A stretch of 64,000 nucleotides of DNA, taken from Stenotrophomonas sp. VV52 (lineage in GTDB: Bacteria; Pseudomonadota; Gammaproteobacteria; Xanthomonadales; Xanthomonadaceae). Within the stretch, counting starts at the first letter, position 1; every line of letters begins with the position of its first letter. Shown in pieces: positions 44,720-53,926 of the stretch. The DNA lies in contig NZ_PKQQ01000001.1 of assembly GCF_002893095.1 (NCBI RefSeq), positions 496,001 to 560,000 of the forward strand, read 5' to 3'. The notes below the pieces were generated by a model that saw only the letters and a program-made list of their open reading frames with translations, was not told the DNA's origin and did not search any database. Made by a program: the position numbers and the translations under genes.

Positions 44720-45951
44720 GCCAGCACACTCCCGGCAACGAGCCGCATGAGCCCACCGGAAACCCGTACTACGGGCAGAACGTGGCCGACAACAATCCCA
44801 ACCTGGACGCTGCCGCGCCGCAGCTGCGCTCGGCCGAAGAGCAGCGCCTGAACCGCAAGGCCCTGGCCTTCCTCGGTGGCATCCTGGTGCTGGTGATCGC
44901 CATGGGCTTCCTGCTGCTGCGCAAGAGCAGCGACGACCAGGACCGCCCGGCCAGGGTCAACGAACAGGCCCGCGTGTCCACGCCGGAGCTGCCAACCGCG
45001 CCGCCGGTAGTGGCACCACCGCCGGTGGCCGACGCGCAGCCCATTGAAATGCTGCCGCCGTTGCCGCCGCCGGCACAGGACAACCCGTACCGCACGCCGC
45101 CGGCGATTCCGTCGGAGATGGGCATGTCCAATGAACCGCGCCAGCCGTCGCTGCTCGACCGCCGCATGGCGTCCGGCAGTGGCGTAGGCGGCGGTATGGG
45201 CGGCGGCGGCGCCGAAGGGCAGGCCGGCGGTCTCGGCGGTCGTCCGGACGACGAGTACACCCGCGCCATGCTGGCGCAGCTGCCCGGCGCGCAGCAGCCG
45301 GCACCGGCCAAGGTCCGTCGCGGTCCGGACGTGGAAGACGTGTCCAACGCCAGCTTCATCCGCAGCCCGGATGCACTGCTGGTGCGCGGCACCTACCTGC
45401 GCTGCGTGCTGGAGACCCGCATCATCACCGATGTGGCTGGCTTCACCTCGTGCCTGCTCACCGAGCCGGTGTACTCGATCAACGGCCGCAGCCTGCTGCT
45501 GCCGAAGGGCTCGAAGATCTACGGTGCCTACGGTGGCGGCCCGCAGGGCAAGCGCGTGGAAGTGGTGTGGGACCGCATCACCACGCCCAATGGCATCGAC
45601 GTGGCCATGTCCAGTCCGGGCATCGACCAGCTCGGTGGCGCCGGCCATCCGGGCGACTACAGCGCGCACTGGGGCAGCCGCATTGCCTCGGCGCTGATGA
45701 TCAGCCTGATCGCCGACGCCTTCAAATACGCGGCCGCCGAACACGGTCCGGAGACCACTGAAATCGCCAGCAACGGCTTTGCCGTGCAGTCGCCCTATGA
45801 GAGCGCGACCGCACGCAGCATGGAGCGCCTGGCCAACGAAGCGCTGAGCGAGCGTCGCCCGCCCACCGTGACCATCAACCAGGGCACCGTGGTCAGTGTC
45901 TACGTGGCCAAGGACGTCGACTTCAGTGACGTGCTGCCGCGCCGCCGCTGA
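44716..45951 (+). CDS. virB10: VirB10 core-complex protein
   Basis: A 411-residue protein spanning both membranes: a cytoplasmic N-terminus, transmembrane helix about residues 46-66 (LAFLGGILVLVIAMGFLLLR), a Pro-rich periplasmic linker (APPVVAPPPVADAQP, PPLPPPAQ), a Gly-rich stretch (GSGVGGGMGGGGAEGQAGGL) and the C-terminal beta-barrel domain (about 205-411: GTYLRCVLETRIITDVAGF, LLLPKGSKIYGAYGG, PTVTINQGTVVSVYVAKDVD) whose antennae helix forms the outer-membrane pore. Overlaps virB9 by four bases. Confidence 0.95.
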   Translation: MSQHTPGNEPHEPTGNPYYGQNVADNNPNLDAAAPQLRSAEEQRLNRKALAFLGGILVLVIAMGFLLLRKSSDDQDRPARVNEQARVSTPELPTAPPVVAPPPVADAQPIEMLPPLPPPAQDNPYRTPPAIPSEMGMSNEPRQPSLLDRRMASGSGVGGGMGGGGAEGQAGGLGGRPDDEYTRAMLAQLPGAQQPAPAKVRRGPDVEDVSNASFIRSPDALLVRGTYLRCVLETRIITDVAGFTSCLLTEPVYSINGRSLLLPKGSKIYGAYGGGPQGKRVEVVWDRITTPNGIDVAMSSPGIDQLGGAGHPGDYSAHWGSRIASALMISLIADAFKYAAAEHGPETTEIASNGFAVQSPYESATARSMERLANEALSERRPPTVTINQGTVVSVYVAKDVDFSDVLPRRR

Positions 45952-45966
45952 CCGACTGGACAGACC

Positions 45967-47019
45967 ATGGACGCCGAAGTGGCCCCTGTAGCCGACGTTT
46001 CCAGTGAGTTCCTCAGGTACCAGTACGAGGTCCTGGGCATCCACTCGTACATGACCTCGCCCGACGTGACGGAAATCTGCATCAACCGTCCGGGCGAGGT
46101 GTACCTGGAAACGCGCGACGGATGGCAGCGTGTGGAAGTGCCCACGCTGACCTACGAGCGTGCGCGCCAGTTCTGTACCGCCGTGGTCAATGAAAGCAAC
46201 ACCGGCCAGCGCATCACCGACGTGGACCCGGTGGTGTCGCTGACCTTCCCGACCGGCCAGCGCGCCCAGTTCGTGATTCCGCCGGCGTGCGACGCGGGCA
46301 AGGTGTCGATCACCATCCGCCTGCCGTCCAAGCACACCAAGACCCTGGAGCAGTACCAGAGCGACGGGTTCTTCAACCAGATCCTGGAGCAGGGCGCTTC
46401 GCTGAGCGAGCAGGACCAGGAACTACTGGCCCTGCGCCAGAACCGCGACTACGCCGAGTTCTTCCGCAAGGCGGTGCAGTACCGCAAGAACATCGTGGTC
46501 TCCGGCGCCACCGGCAGCGGCAAGACCACTTTCATGAAGTCGCTGGTCAACCATATTCCGGCCAACGAGCGCCTGGTCACCATCGAGGACGCGCGGGAGC
46601 TGTTCATCAGCCAGCCGAACGTGGTGCACCTGCTGTATTCCAAGGGCGGCCAGAGCGCGAGCAATGTCACTGCCAAGAGCTGCATGGAAGCCTGCCTGCG
46701 CATGAAGCCGGACCGCATCATCCTGGCCGAGCTGCGTGGCGATGAGGCGTTCTACTTCATCCGCAACTGCGCCTCCGGCCACCCCGGGTCGATCACCAGC
46801 TGCCATGCCGGCAGCCCGGAGCAGACCTGGGACCAGCTGGGCCTGATGGTGAAGGCCTCGGCGGAAGGGTCGGGTCTGGAGTTCTCGGTGATCAAGCGCC
46901 TGCTGATGATGACGATAGATGTAGTGGTGCATATCAAGGCGCACGCCGGCAGCCGCTACATCACCGGTATTGATTTCAGCCCCGAACGGGCGCTGGCCGC
47001 CACGGGGAGGGACGCCTGA
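45967..47019 (+). CDS. virB11: VirB11 hexameric traffic ATPase
   Basis: A 350-residue cytoplasmic ATPase that works with VirB4 and VirD4. Walker A is VVSGATGSGKTTFMKSL, the Asp box VTIEDARELF, Walker B RIILAELRGDEAF and the His box GHPGSITSCHAG. The N-terminal domain (VTEICINRPGEVYLETRDGW) is typical. The stop shares one base with the virB1 start (TGATG). Confidence 0.95.
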   Translation: MDAEVAPVADVSSEFLRYQYEVLGIHSYMTSPDVTEICINRPGEVYLETRDGWQRVEVPTLTYERARQFCTAVVNESNTGQRITDVDPVVSLTFPTGQRAQFVIPPACDAGKVSITIRLPSKHTKTLEQYQSDGFFNQILEQGASLSEQDQELLALRQNRDYAEFFRKAVQYRKNIVVSGATGSGKTTFMKSLVNHIPANERLVTIEDARELFISQPNVVHLLYSKGGQSASNVTAKSCMEACLRMKPDRIILAELRGDEAFYFIRNCASGHPGSITSCHAGSPEQTWDQLGLMVKASAEGSGLEFSVIKRLLMMTIDVVVHIKAHAGSRYITGIDFSPERALAATGRDA

Positions 47020-47966
47020 TGCTGCCTGGACTGGAAATGATGGCCTGCCCGGAAATGGCGGTGTCGATGGACGTGATGCAGCACGTGATCAACGTCGAAT
47101 CCTCGCGCAATCCGTACGCCATTGGCGTGGTCGGTGGCGCGCTGGTGCGCCAGCCCAGGCAGCTGGACGAGGCGCTGGCCACCGTGCGCATGCTGGAAGA
47201 GAAGGGCTACAACTTCTCGGTCGGGCTGGCCCAGGTCAACCGCTACAACCTGGTCAAGTACGGGCTCGACTCGTATGAAAAGGCCTTCCAGCAGTGCCCG
47301 AACCTGCAGGCTGCCTCGCGCATCCTGGCCGAGTGCTACGGGCGCTCGGGCAAGGACTGGGGCAAGTCGTTCAGTTGCTACTACTCGGGCAACTTCACCA
47401 CCGGCTTCCGCCACGGCTACGTGCAGAAGGTGTTCGCCTCCATCGCCCGGCAGCGCGGCAGCATGGTGGCCGCCAACGGCGCGGTGCCCATCGACGTGGT
47501 CAGCCGCACCGAGCGTCGCGTGGTCGACGTGGCCCGCCACCCGCAGTTCAGCGGGCCGGCGCAGGGCGTGGTCGGCGCGCGCGTGCAGGGCATGCAGGCC
47601 GCCGCGCCTGCATACGCGCAGGCCGCCGTGCCGGTCGACCCGGCGCGTGCCTATGAGGCGTATCCCTCCACCGGCGCCATGGTGCGCCGGGACGTGCTCC
47701 GCACCGCCGACGCGGCCTTGTCACGGGTGGTGATGGGCGCGGTGGAACGGGCGATGCCGCAACAGTCAGCGCCCCCTGCCGCGCCGGAACCCATCGCGCT
47801 CCCTCCCGGGCATGCCCAGCCGCTGCCGCAGAACACCGCCGGCCCGGTGGTGGTGCGCCCGTGGAGCGAGCGAAACGCACCGGTGGCATTGCCGACGCAG
47901 GCCCTGCCTGCACAGGCGATGCCGGTACAGAACGTCCCCGCCGGGGATGCCGCCTTCGTGTTCTGA
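47019..47966 (+). CDS. virB1: VirB1 lytic transglycosylase
   Basis: A 315-residue protein that locally opens peptidoglycan for the channel. The SLT-type catalytic domain covers about residues 10-150: Glu in INVESSRNPYAIGVVGGAL is the catalytic acid, with FSVGLAQVNRYNL and CYYSGNFTTGFRHGYVQKV as conserved elements. No typical signal peptide is seen at this start (MLPGLEMMACPEM), as in some other VirB1 proteins. The second half is Ala/Pro-rich and probably unstructured. It lies inside the operon, between virB11 and virB2. Confidence 0.92.
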   Translation: MLPGLEMMACPEMAVSMDVMQHVINVESSRNPYAIGVVGGALVRQPRQLDEALATVRMLEEKGYNFSVGLAQVNRYNLVKYGLDSYEKAFQQCPNLQAASRILAECYGRSGKDWGKSFSCYYSGNFTTGFRHGYVQKVFASIARQRGSMVAANGAVPIDVVSRTERRVVDVARHPQFSGPAQGVVGARVQGMQAAAPAYAQAAVPVDPARAYEAYPSTGAMVRRDVLRTADAALSRVVMGAVERAMPQQSAPPAAPEPIALPPGHAQPLPQNTAGPVVVRPWSERNAPVALPTQALPAQAMPVQNVPAGDAAFVF

Positions 47967-48011
47967 AGGAACGATCCAGTCGTGTCTGACCCTCAACAAG
48001 GAAAATCCACA

Positions 48012-48410
48012 ATGAAGCGTACCCACCTCGACATCGTCCAAGCCCAGCGCTCGCTCAAGACCGCCCTGATGGCCGTCGCCTTCGCCACCGCCGTCTTCGT
48101 GCCGGACGTGTTCGCCCAGGCCACCAACTTCGGCGGCACCGACACCAAGGTCTGCGGCTTCTTCTCCAACATCAATGGCCTGCTCAACATCGCCTCGATC
48201 GCGGTGGTCACCATCGCGGTGATCTTCGCCGGTTACCAGATCGCCTTCGCCCACAAGCGCATCGGCGACGTGGCCCCGATCCTGATCGGCGGCCTGCTGA
48301 TCGGTGCGGCTGGCCAGATCGCCAAGATGCTGCTGGGCGACGGCAATGCCAGCTCCTGCCAGACCACCGTCACCTCGATCATGAACGTCGTCCAGTACTA
48401 CCGTGCATAA
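48012..48410 (+). CDS. virB2: VirB2 major pilin subunit
   Basis: A 132-residue pro-pilin with a long signal sequence (to about AFATAVFVPDVFA) and two hydrophobic helices in the mature part (LLNIASIAVVTIAVIFAGYQ; PILIGGLLIGAAGQIAKMLL) joined by the short basic loop AHKRIGD, as in TrbC/VirB2 pilins. The ATG at 48012 is chosen because AAGGAAA precedes it. It overlaps virB3 by eight bases. Confidence 0.92.
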   Translation: MKRTHLDIVQAQRSLKTALMAVAFATAVFVPDVFAQATNFGGTDTKVCGFFSNINGLLNIASIAVVTIAVIFAGYQIAFAHKRIGDVAPILIGGLLIGAAGQIAKMLLGDGNASSCQTTVTSIMNVVQYYRA

Positions 48411-48711
48411 GAACGTCTTGTTCCGCGGCTGCACCCGACCGGCGATGTTCCTGGGCGTCCCGTACGTCCCGTTCTTCCTGGTCGCGGGCGGCTTGTTGCT
48501 GCTGAGCATGTACATCGACATGCGGCTGCTGGTCACCATTCCGATCGCCATCTTCATCCTCCGGCAGATGGCCAAGCGCGATGAAATGATTTTCCGCCTG
48601 ATCGGTCTGCGCCTGCAGTTCAAGTTCCGCGCACGCAACCTGGAACAGCACGACGGCATGTGGGTGTTCACGCCCAACCATTACCGCGACAAGCCACCGC
48701 CGTCGGCCTGA
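48403..48711 (+). CDS. virB3: VirB3 inner-membrane protein
   Basis: A 102-residue protein with a GTG start. It has the VirB3 pattern: a short N-terminal FRGCTRPAMFLGVPYVPF, one or two hydrophobic helices (FLVAGGLLLLSMYIDMRLLV; IPIAIFILRQM) and the conserved R-x-D-E-x-x-F-R-L (KRDEMIFRLI). It anchors VirB4 to the membrane. Its start lies inside the virB2 3' end. Confidence 0.92.
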   Translation: MHKNVLFRGCTRPAMFLGVPYVPFFLVAGGLLLLSMYIDMRLLVTIPIAIFILRQMAKRDEMIFRLIGLRLQFKFRARNLEQHDGMWVFTPNHYRDKPPPSA

Positions 48712-48801
48712 CGGCGGTAAGCAGTACCCCGGGCAGGCGGCCCCCGTCGCCTGCCCGGTGCAGGACACGCGTCATCCCCGCAGCATCCATTGGAACCGGT
48801 C

Positions 48802-51249
48802 ATGTTCAGTCCCGACACCTCGATCAGCGAATTCATCCCCCTGTCGTCCCATGTGGCGCCGACGGTCGTGAAGACCACGGGCGGAGACTTCCTGCTGACC
48901 TGGCACCTGGAGGGCCTGCCGTTCGTCGGGCGCGAGGACTGGGAGCTGGAACACCGGCACAACACCTTCAACCGCCTGCTGCAGACCCTGCGGGCGCCGG
49001 ACTTCGTCAACGTGGCGTTCTGGGTGCATGACATCCGCCGTCGCCGCCAGCTCAAGGGCAGCAGCACGTTCGGCCAGCGCTTCAACCAGGACGTCTCCGA
49101 CCAGTACATGGGCATGCTCGGCTCGCAGCGGATCATGCAGAACGAGCTGTACCTGACCATGATCTACCGGCCGGTGGTGGCCGGTAAGCGCTTCATGGAC
49201 AAGTCCTCCAGCATCACCCAGCTGCAGGCCGAGCAGGACCAGGCGGTGGCCAAGCTTCTGGAGATGGCAGGCAACGTGGAAGCGGTGATCCGCGACTATT
49301 CGCCATATCGCATGGGCATGTACGAAGCCAGGAACGGCAGGGTGTTCTCCGAGACCCTCGAGTTCTTCGGCTATCTGCTCAACCGGGTGGACGAGCCGGT
49401 GCCGGTGTTGTCGGCCCCGGTCAAGGATTACCTGCCGATCAGCCGGCACATGTTCTCGGCCAAGACAGGCGACTTCGTGATCAACACGCCCAACGGCGTG
49501 AACCACTTCGGCGCCATCCTCAACATCAAGGAGTACGCCGAAGGCACCTATCCCGGCGTGTTGAACGGGCTGAAATACCTGGACTTCGAGTACGTCATCA
49601 CCCATTCCTTCAGCCCCATGGGCCGCCAGGACGCGCTGAAGGTCCTGGACCGCACCAAGGGCATGATGATCTCTTCCGGCGACAAGGCCGTCAGCCAGAT
49701 CGTCGAACTCGACCAGGCCATGGACCAGCTCTCCTCGGGCAATTTCGTGCTGGGCGAGTATCACTTCATCATGGCCGTCTACGCCGACAGCCAGGAAAAG
49801 CTGTCGCAGAACATCGCCACCACCCGCGCCGAGCTCTCCAACGCCGGGTTCGTGTCGACCAAGGAGGACCTGGCGGTCACCGCCTCGTTCTACTCGCAGT
49901 TCCCGGCCAACTGGCGCTACCGCACCCGCCTGGCCAATATCAGTTCGCTGAACTTCCTCGGCCTGTCGCCGCTGCACAACTTCGCCACCGGCAAGCAGCA
50001 CAACAATCCGTGGGGCGACTGCGTGACCACGCTGCAGACCACCAACGGGCAGCCGTACTACTTCAATTTCCACGCCACCCACCCATCGGAGAACTCGCTG
50101 GGTGAGAAGGCCATCGCCAACACCATGGTGATCGGCAAGTCCGGTACCGGCAAGACGGCGCTGATCAACTTCCTGCTCAGCCAGGTGCAGAAGTACGACC
50201 CGTCGCCGACCATCTTCTTCTTCGACAAGGACCGCGGCGCGGAGATTTTCGTGCGCGCCTGCGGCGGCAACTACCTGGCGCTGGAGAACGGCCAGGCCAC
50301 CGGCTTCAACCCGTTCCAGTGCGAGAACAACGAAGCCAACGTGCAGTTCCTGGCCGACCTGGTCAAGGTACTGGCCAACAAGCACGAATACAGCGCCCGC
50401 GAGGAAGAGGACATCTTCCGCGCCGTCGAGAACATGCTCGATACCCCCATGCACCTGCGCAGCATGACCAACTTCCAGAAGAGCCTGCCCAACATGGGCG
50501 ACGACGGCCTGTATGCGCGCCTGCGCAAGTGGACCTCGGGCAACTCGCTGGGCTGGGTGTTCGACAATCCGGTGGACACGGTGGACCTGAGCCGGGCCAA
50601 CATCATCGGCTTCGACTACACCGACATCATCGACAACCCCGAAGTGCGCGTGCCGGTCATCAATTACCTGCTGCACCGCTTGGAATCGCTGATCGACGGC
50701 CGCCCGCTGATCTACGTGATGGACGAGTTCTGGAAGATCCTGGACGGCGAGGGCGGGCTGAAGGAATTCGCCAAGAACAAGCAGAAGACCATCCGTAAGC
50801 AGAACGGCATGGGCATCTTCGCGACCCAGAGCCCGGAAGATGCGCTGAAGAGCGACATTGCCGCCGCCTTGATCGAGCAGACCGCCACCCTGATCCTGCT
50901 GCCCAACCCCAATGCCAGCCGCTCGGACTATATCGACGGCCTGAAGCTGACCGAGAGCGAGTTCAAGGTGGTCACCGCCCTGGACGAGCGGTCGCGCTGC
51001 TTCCTGGTCAAGCAGGGCCACGCGGCCAGCGTATGCCAGCTCAACCTGCGCGGCATGGACGACATCCTGTCGGTGATTTCGGCCTCCACCGACAATATCG
51101 ACGTGATGCATCGCGTCCTGCTCGACGCCGCCCGGCGCGAGAAGGTCGCGCAGGCCGACCTCACCCCGGACCAGTGGCTCACTGAGTTCTACAGCAAGCG
51201 CAAGGGCTCCGGAAAGCCCGCCGGAACCCGCCAGGACGCTGTTGCCTGA
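48802..51249 (+). CDS. virB4: VirB4 secretion ATPase
   Basis: An 815-residue ATPase. An N-terminal VirB3/membrane-interacting domain (about 1-400) precedes the RecA-like domain with Walker A IGKSGTGKTALINFLL, ILFF-type DKDRGAEIFVRACGGNY and Walker B LIYVMDEFWKIL, then IRKQNGMGIFATQSPEDAL. It powers pilus assembly and substrate passage. The ATG at 48802 is preferred to an in-frame TTG at 48790. Its 3' end is just before virB5, whose ribosome site it overlaps. Confidence 0.95.
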   Translation: MFSPDTSISEFIPLSSHVAPTVVKTTGGDFLLTWHLEGLPFVGREDWELEHRHNTFNRLLQTLRAPDFVNVAFWVHDIRRRRQLKGSSTFGQRFNQDVSDQYMGMLGSQRIMQNELYLTMIYRPVVAGKRFMDKSSSITQLQAEQDQAVAKLLEMAGNVEAVIRDYSPYRMGMYEARNGRVFSETLEFFGYLLNRVDEPVPVLSAPVKDYLPISRHMFSAKTGDFVINTPNGVNHFGAILNIKEYAEGTYPGVLNGLKYLDFEYVITHSFSPMGRQDALKVLDRTKGMMISSGDKAVSQIVELDQAMDQLSSGNFVLGEYHFIMAVYADSQEKLSQNIATTRAELSNAGFVSTKEDLAVTASFYSQFPANWRYRTRLANISSLNFLGLSPLHNFATGKQHNNPWGDCVTTLQTTNGQPYYFNFHATHPSENSLGEKAIANTMVIGKSGTGKTALINFLLSQVQKYDPSPTIFFFDKDRGAEIFVRACGGNYLALENGQATGFNPFQCENNEANVQFLADLVKVLANKHEYSAREEEDIFRAVENMLDTPMHLRSMTNFQKSLPNMGDDGLYARLRKWTSGNSLGWVFDNPVDTVDLSRANIIGFDYTDIIDNPEVRVPVINYLLHRLESLIDGRPLIYVMDEFWKILDGEGGLKEFAKNKQKTIRKQNGMGIFATQSPEDALKSDIAAALIEQTATLILLPNPNASRSDYIDGLKLTESEFKVVTALDERSRCFLVKQGHAASVCQLNLRGMDDILSVISASTDNIDVMHRVLLDAARREKVAQADLTPDQWLTEFYSKRKGSGKPAGTRQDAVA

Positions 51250-51265
51250 TTCGATGGAGACCCTT

Positions 51266-52087
51266 ATGGACAACGCCGTGAACGAGAACAAGACCCGTCG
51301 CCGCAGTTTCAGCTTCCGGCTGGCAGCCCTTCCGCTGGTGGCCGCGCTGATGTGCAACGTATCTGCGCCTGCCTACGGCATTACGGTGGTGGAAGTTGGT
51401 CCGAGCGCGCTCCAGCAGCTGCTGAACCAGATCAACACCTACAAGGCCGAGATCACCGCAGCCGAATCCAAGATGCAGGACGCCGCCGAGTATATCGAGC
51501 AGCGCATGCGGTGGATCCGAACGCTCGAGCAGTATGCGCAGGCGCTGGTGGAGGTGCAGGCCGTGCTGAACGATTTCGGCATGCCGAAGGGCCTGAACCT
51601 GACCCCGGTCGGCGAGGACTACCTGGTTCGGCAGACCTGTGGCGGCCAGTCGGACTTCAGCCCCATGGGCCTGTTCAAGACCTTTGTGTTCAACCCCCAG
51701 GCGGATTTCAAGGAACAGCAGACCCAGATCTGCGTGAACATCCGCATGATGCAGAACCGCAAGTACAACGAAGCGGTGATGTTCATGACCTACTCCGTAC
51801 CGAAGATGGAGTCGTCACTGAACCGGATCTTCAAGCTGCGCATCCTGAACAACAAGCAGGGCAACGTGCAGGGCACGGACAGCGAGTCGCTGCGCATGGC
51901 CAATGACCTGGCCGTGCAATCGCAGATCTGGCAGTCGCGGATGCGCTCCTACGATGCCTACATCGAGGTGATGGAGGCGAACCAGAAGGTCGTGGCGCAG
52001 AACGCGCTCAAGGGCGACACGACCAAGAACATCATCGGCGATCTGGTCAAGACAGCGGCCCTGAAGGGCGCGCTCAGCGTCAAGTAA
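51266..52087 (+). CDS. virB5: VirB5-like minor pilin / tip protein
   Basis: A 273-residue exported protein in the VirB5 position. A signal peptide (FRLAALPLVAALMCNVSAPAYG) is followed by a helical region (LNQINTYKAEITAAESKMQD, EYIEQRMRWIRTLEQYAQAL) and a C-terminal helix pair (NDLAVQSQIWQSRMRSYDAY). Two cysteines (in QTCGGQ and TQICVN) may form a disulfide. The family is thought to sit at the pilus tip. The start at 51266 is used because GGAGA lies five bases upstream. Sequence divergence is normal for VirB5; the call rests partly on gene order. Confidence 0.82.
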   Translation: MDNAVNENKTRRRSFSFRLAALPLVAALMCNVSAPAYGITVVEVGPSALQQLLNQINTYKAEITAAESKMQDAAEYIEQRMRWIRTLEQYAQALVEVQAVLNDFGMPKGLNLTPVGEDYLVRQTCGGQSDFSPMGLFKTFVFNPQADFKEQQTQICVNIRMMQNRKYNEAVMFMTYSVPKMESSLNRIFKLRILNNKQGNVQGTDSESLRMANDLAVQSQIWQSRMRSYDAYIEVMEANQKVVAQNALKGDTTKNIIGDLVKTAALKGALSVK

Positions 52088-52130
52088 TCACGGCCGAATG
52101 CAGTAGCAGCATCATCAAGGGATTGTGGAA

Positions 52131-53264
52131 ATGTCGATCAGGTCGATTTTCAATTTTGATTTCTCAGGAAGCTTGCAGGATCTGCTGGGTTACGCGGTGC
52201 GTGTCCAGTCGATCGGCGACTTCGTCTTCTTCAAGCTGATCCTGGATTACCTGCGCGTACGCATCAACGACTTCGGTATCGACATGATGGGCCGGATGAT
52301 GGCCTGGGTGGGCGGGATCGCGCTGGTCCTGATGACGCTGTGGGTGCTGGTCCAGGGCTACCGGATCGTGACCGGACAGAGTCGCGATTCGATGATGGTA
52401 CTGGTGACCAACATGGCCCGCGCCGCGCTCATCATCAGCGTGGCCACCTCGATGGCCATGTTCGGAAGCAGCGTCAGCAATTTCCTGACCAAGGACGTAG
52501 GCGGGCTGATTACCCGCGTGGTCACCGGCGAGAGTGGTACGGCGGAGGACCAGATCGACAAAAGCCTGGCCTGGATGCAGGTGGCGCTGTCCAGCGTCGA
52601 TGCGATCAAGGTCCTGGACGACGGCGGCCTGCGCGAGGAGAAGACCCGCGCCATGTGGTTCATCGGCCTCGGCACCGGCGGCCCTGCTGTAACGGCCGGT
52701 TCGATGCTGCTGCTTTATCAGGTCGCCATTTCGTTGTTCATCGGCTTCGGGCCGTTGTTCATCCTGTGTCTGTTGTTCGACCAGACCAAGCAGTTCTTCC
52801 AGAAGTGGCTGTTCTACGGCATAGGCACCATGTTCTCGATGGCGGTGCTGTCGGCGATGGTGTCCATTGCGCTCGACATGGTCATACGTGTATCGGCCGC
52901 GTTCTGGACGTCGTCGCTGATCAACAAGTTCCTGCTGACCGACGCCATGTCCGACGGCCTGACCAGCCAGGCCATGCAGCAAGGCGGCATGGGCTTGATC
53001 CTCACCACGCTGATCCTGACCGCTCCCCCAATGGCCGCCATGTTCTTCCAGGGAACTCTGGGAAGCTTCATGGCATATTCCCAGATAGGCGGCTCGCCGC
53101 TGGCGCAACCTGGTCCGCAGGGCCAACCGCCGGGGTCGTATACGCCGCCCGCGCCGCAGCAGGTCAACACCAGCAATGAAGCTGTCAATACCAGCGTCAA
53201 CCGGTTCGGCTCTGATGCAACTCCTCCTCCTGCGCAGACTGGCCAGCGCGGACTTGCTGGTTGA
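52131..53264 (+). CDS. virB6: VirB6 polytopic channel protein
   Basis: A 377-residue inner-membrane protein with about six transmembrane helices (about residues 55-80 GIALVLMTLWVLVQGYRIVT, 91-110, 185-210, 215-240, 240-265 and 300-320), including the family segment IGFGPLFILCLLFDQTKQFF and a Pro/Gln-rich C-terminal tail (GPQGQPPGSYTPPAPQQ). AAGGGA lies eight bases before the ATG at 52131. It completes the virB gene set in this operon. Confidence 0.92.
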   Translation: MSIRSIFNFDFSGSLQDLLGYAVRVQSIGDFVFFKLILDYLRVRINDFGIDMMGRMMAWVGGIALVLMTLWVLVQGYRIVTGQSRDSMMVLVTNMARAALIISVATSMAMFGSSVSNFLTKDVGGLITRVVTGESGTAEDQIDKSLAWMQVALSSVDAIKVLDDGGLREEKTRAMWFIGLGTGGPAVTAGSMLLLYQVAISLFIGFGPLFILCLLFDQTKQFFQKWLFYGIGTMFSMAVLSAMVSIALDMVIRVSAAFWTSSLINKFLLTDAMSDGLTSQAMQQGGMGLILTTLILTAPPMAAMFFQGTLGSFMAYSQIGGSPLAQPGPQGQPPGSYTPPAPQQVNTSNEAVNTSVNRFGSDATPPPAQTGQRGLAG

Positions 53265-53286
53265 TCAACTGATTGTCGAGGGCTTC

Positions 53287-53847
53287 ATGAAAAGCACCAA
53301 ACTGCGCTGGTCCAATCAAATCCGTGGTGAGTGGATACTGGCGCTGATCGCGTCGGTACTACTGTTGTCCATGTCATTTCAAGGAGCGGCAGAAGGACGA
53401 TGCCCGCCTGGCCAGTATCCGATTGGTGGACAGGGTGTGGGAGGGTGCGCGCCAATTGGTGGTGGCAGTGGTGGCAGTGGTGGCAGTGGTGGAAGCAGTG
53501 ACCCGGTGCCTACCGGGCGCTGGCATAAGACGTGGGGAGCTGTTGCTTTCTCCAGGTCCGGCGATGCAGGTGCTGTCGTAGGGAAGATGTCGAAGGACGA
53601 AGCAGTGGCCGGTGCCATTGAAAAGTGCGCGCAGTGGGGCGCTACCGATTGCAAGGCAGGTCTCACTTTCAAGAATCAGTGCGCGGCGGTGATCCAGGCG
53701 GACAAATCGCTTGGTACGAAGCTGGATACTGGCGCGACGAAGGAAATCGCTCTCCAACGCGCCACCGAGTCGTGCAAGAAGGCTGGAAGCTCGAGTTGCA
53801 CGCAGGTCTACTCTGATTGCAGCATGCCGGCGTTCGAGAAGTTCTAG
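53287..53847 (+). CDS. Exported DUF4189-domain protein following virB6
   Basis: A 186-residue protein with a signal peptide or anchor (WILALIASVLLLSMSFQGA), the N-terminal motif CPPGQYPIGGQGVGGCAPI often seen in this family, a flexible (GGS)n linker encoded by tandem GGTGGCAGT units, and a DUF4189 domain (about 85-180: WGAVAFSRSGDAGAVVGKMS, AIEKCAQWGATDCKAGLTF, CAAVIQADK, CTQVYSDC). Six cysteines in the domain suggest disulfides. It is 22 bases after virB6 in the same direction, so probably part of the T4SS operon. The role is unknown; an immunity or accessory function is possible. Confidence 0.75.
   Translation: MKSTKLRWSNQIRGEWILALIASVLLLSMSFQGAAEGRCPPGQYPIGGQGVGGCAPIGGGSGGSGGSGGSSDPVPTGRWHKTWGAVAFSRSGDAGAVVGKMSKDEAVAGAIEKCAQWGATDCKAGLTFKNQCAAVIQADKSLGTKLDTGATKEIALQRATESCKKAGSSSCTQVYSDCSMPAFEKF
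53460..53492 (+). repeat. Tandem GGTGGCAGT repeat (Gly-Gly-Ser linker)
   Basis: Three and a half near-perfect 9-bp units inside the DUF4189 gene, coding for a Gly/Ser linker. Copy number is likely variable between strains. Confidence 0.7.
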
Positions 53848-53848
53848 C

Positions 53849-53917
53849 GTAGTGACACACCATGCGTGTCAGTGCGATGCCGGACAGGCGATGGGTAGCG
53901 CCGGGCTCTGCCCGGCG
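53849..53917 (+). repeat. Two SMAG-type REP units, same orientation
   Basis: 53849-53870 (GTAG with GACACAC/GCGTGTC stem, one mispair) starts two bases after the DUF4189 gene stop; 53895-53917 (GTAG with GCCGGGC/GCCCGGC stem) follows. They lie between this gene and the convergent DUF4189-like gene. Confidence 0.82.
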
Positions 53918-53926
53918 CGTATCGCA

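Noticed and set aside
53460..53492. Short tandem repeats as a possible CRISPR or integration site
   Set aside because: Units are 9 bp, in frame, without spacers, and encode a Gly-Gly-Ser linker within a gene.
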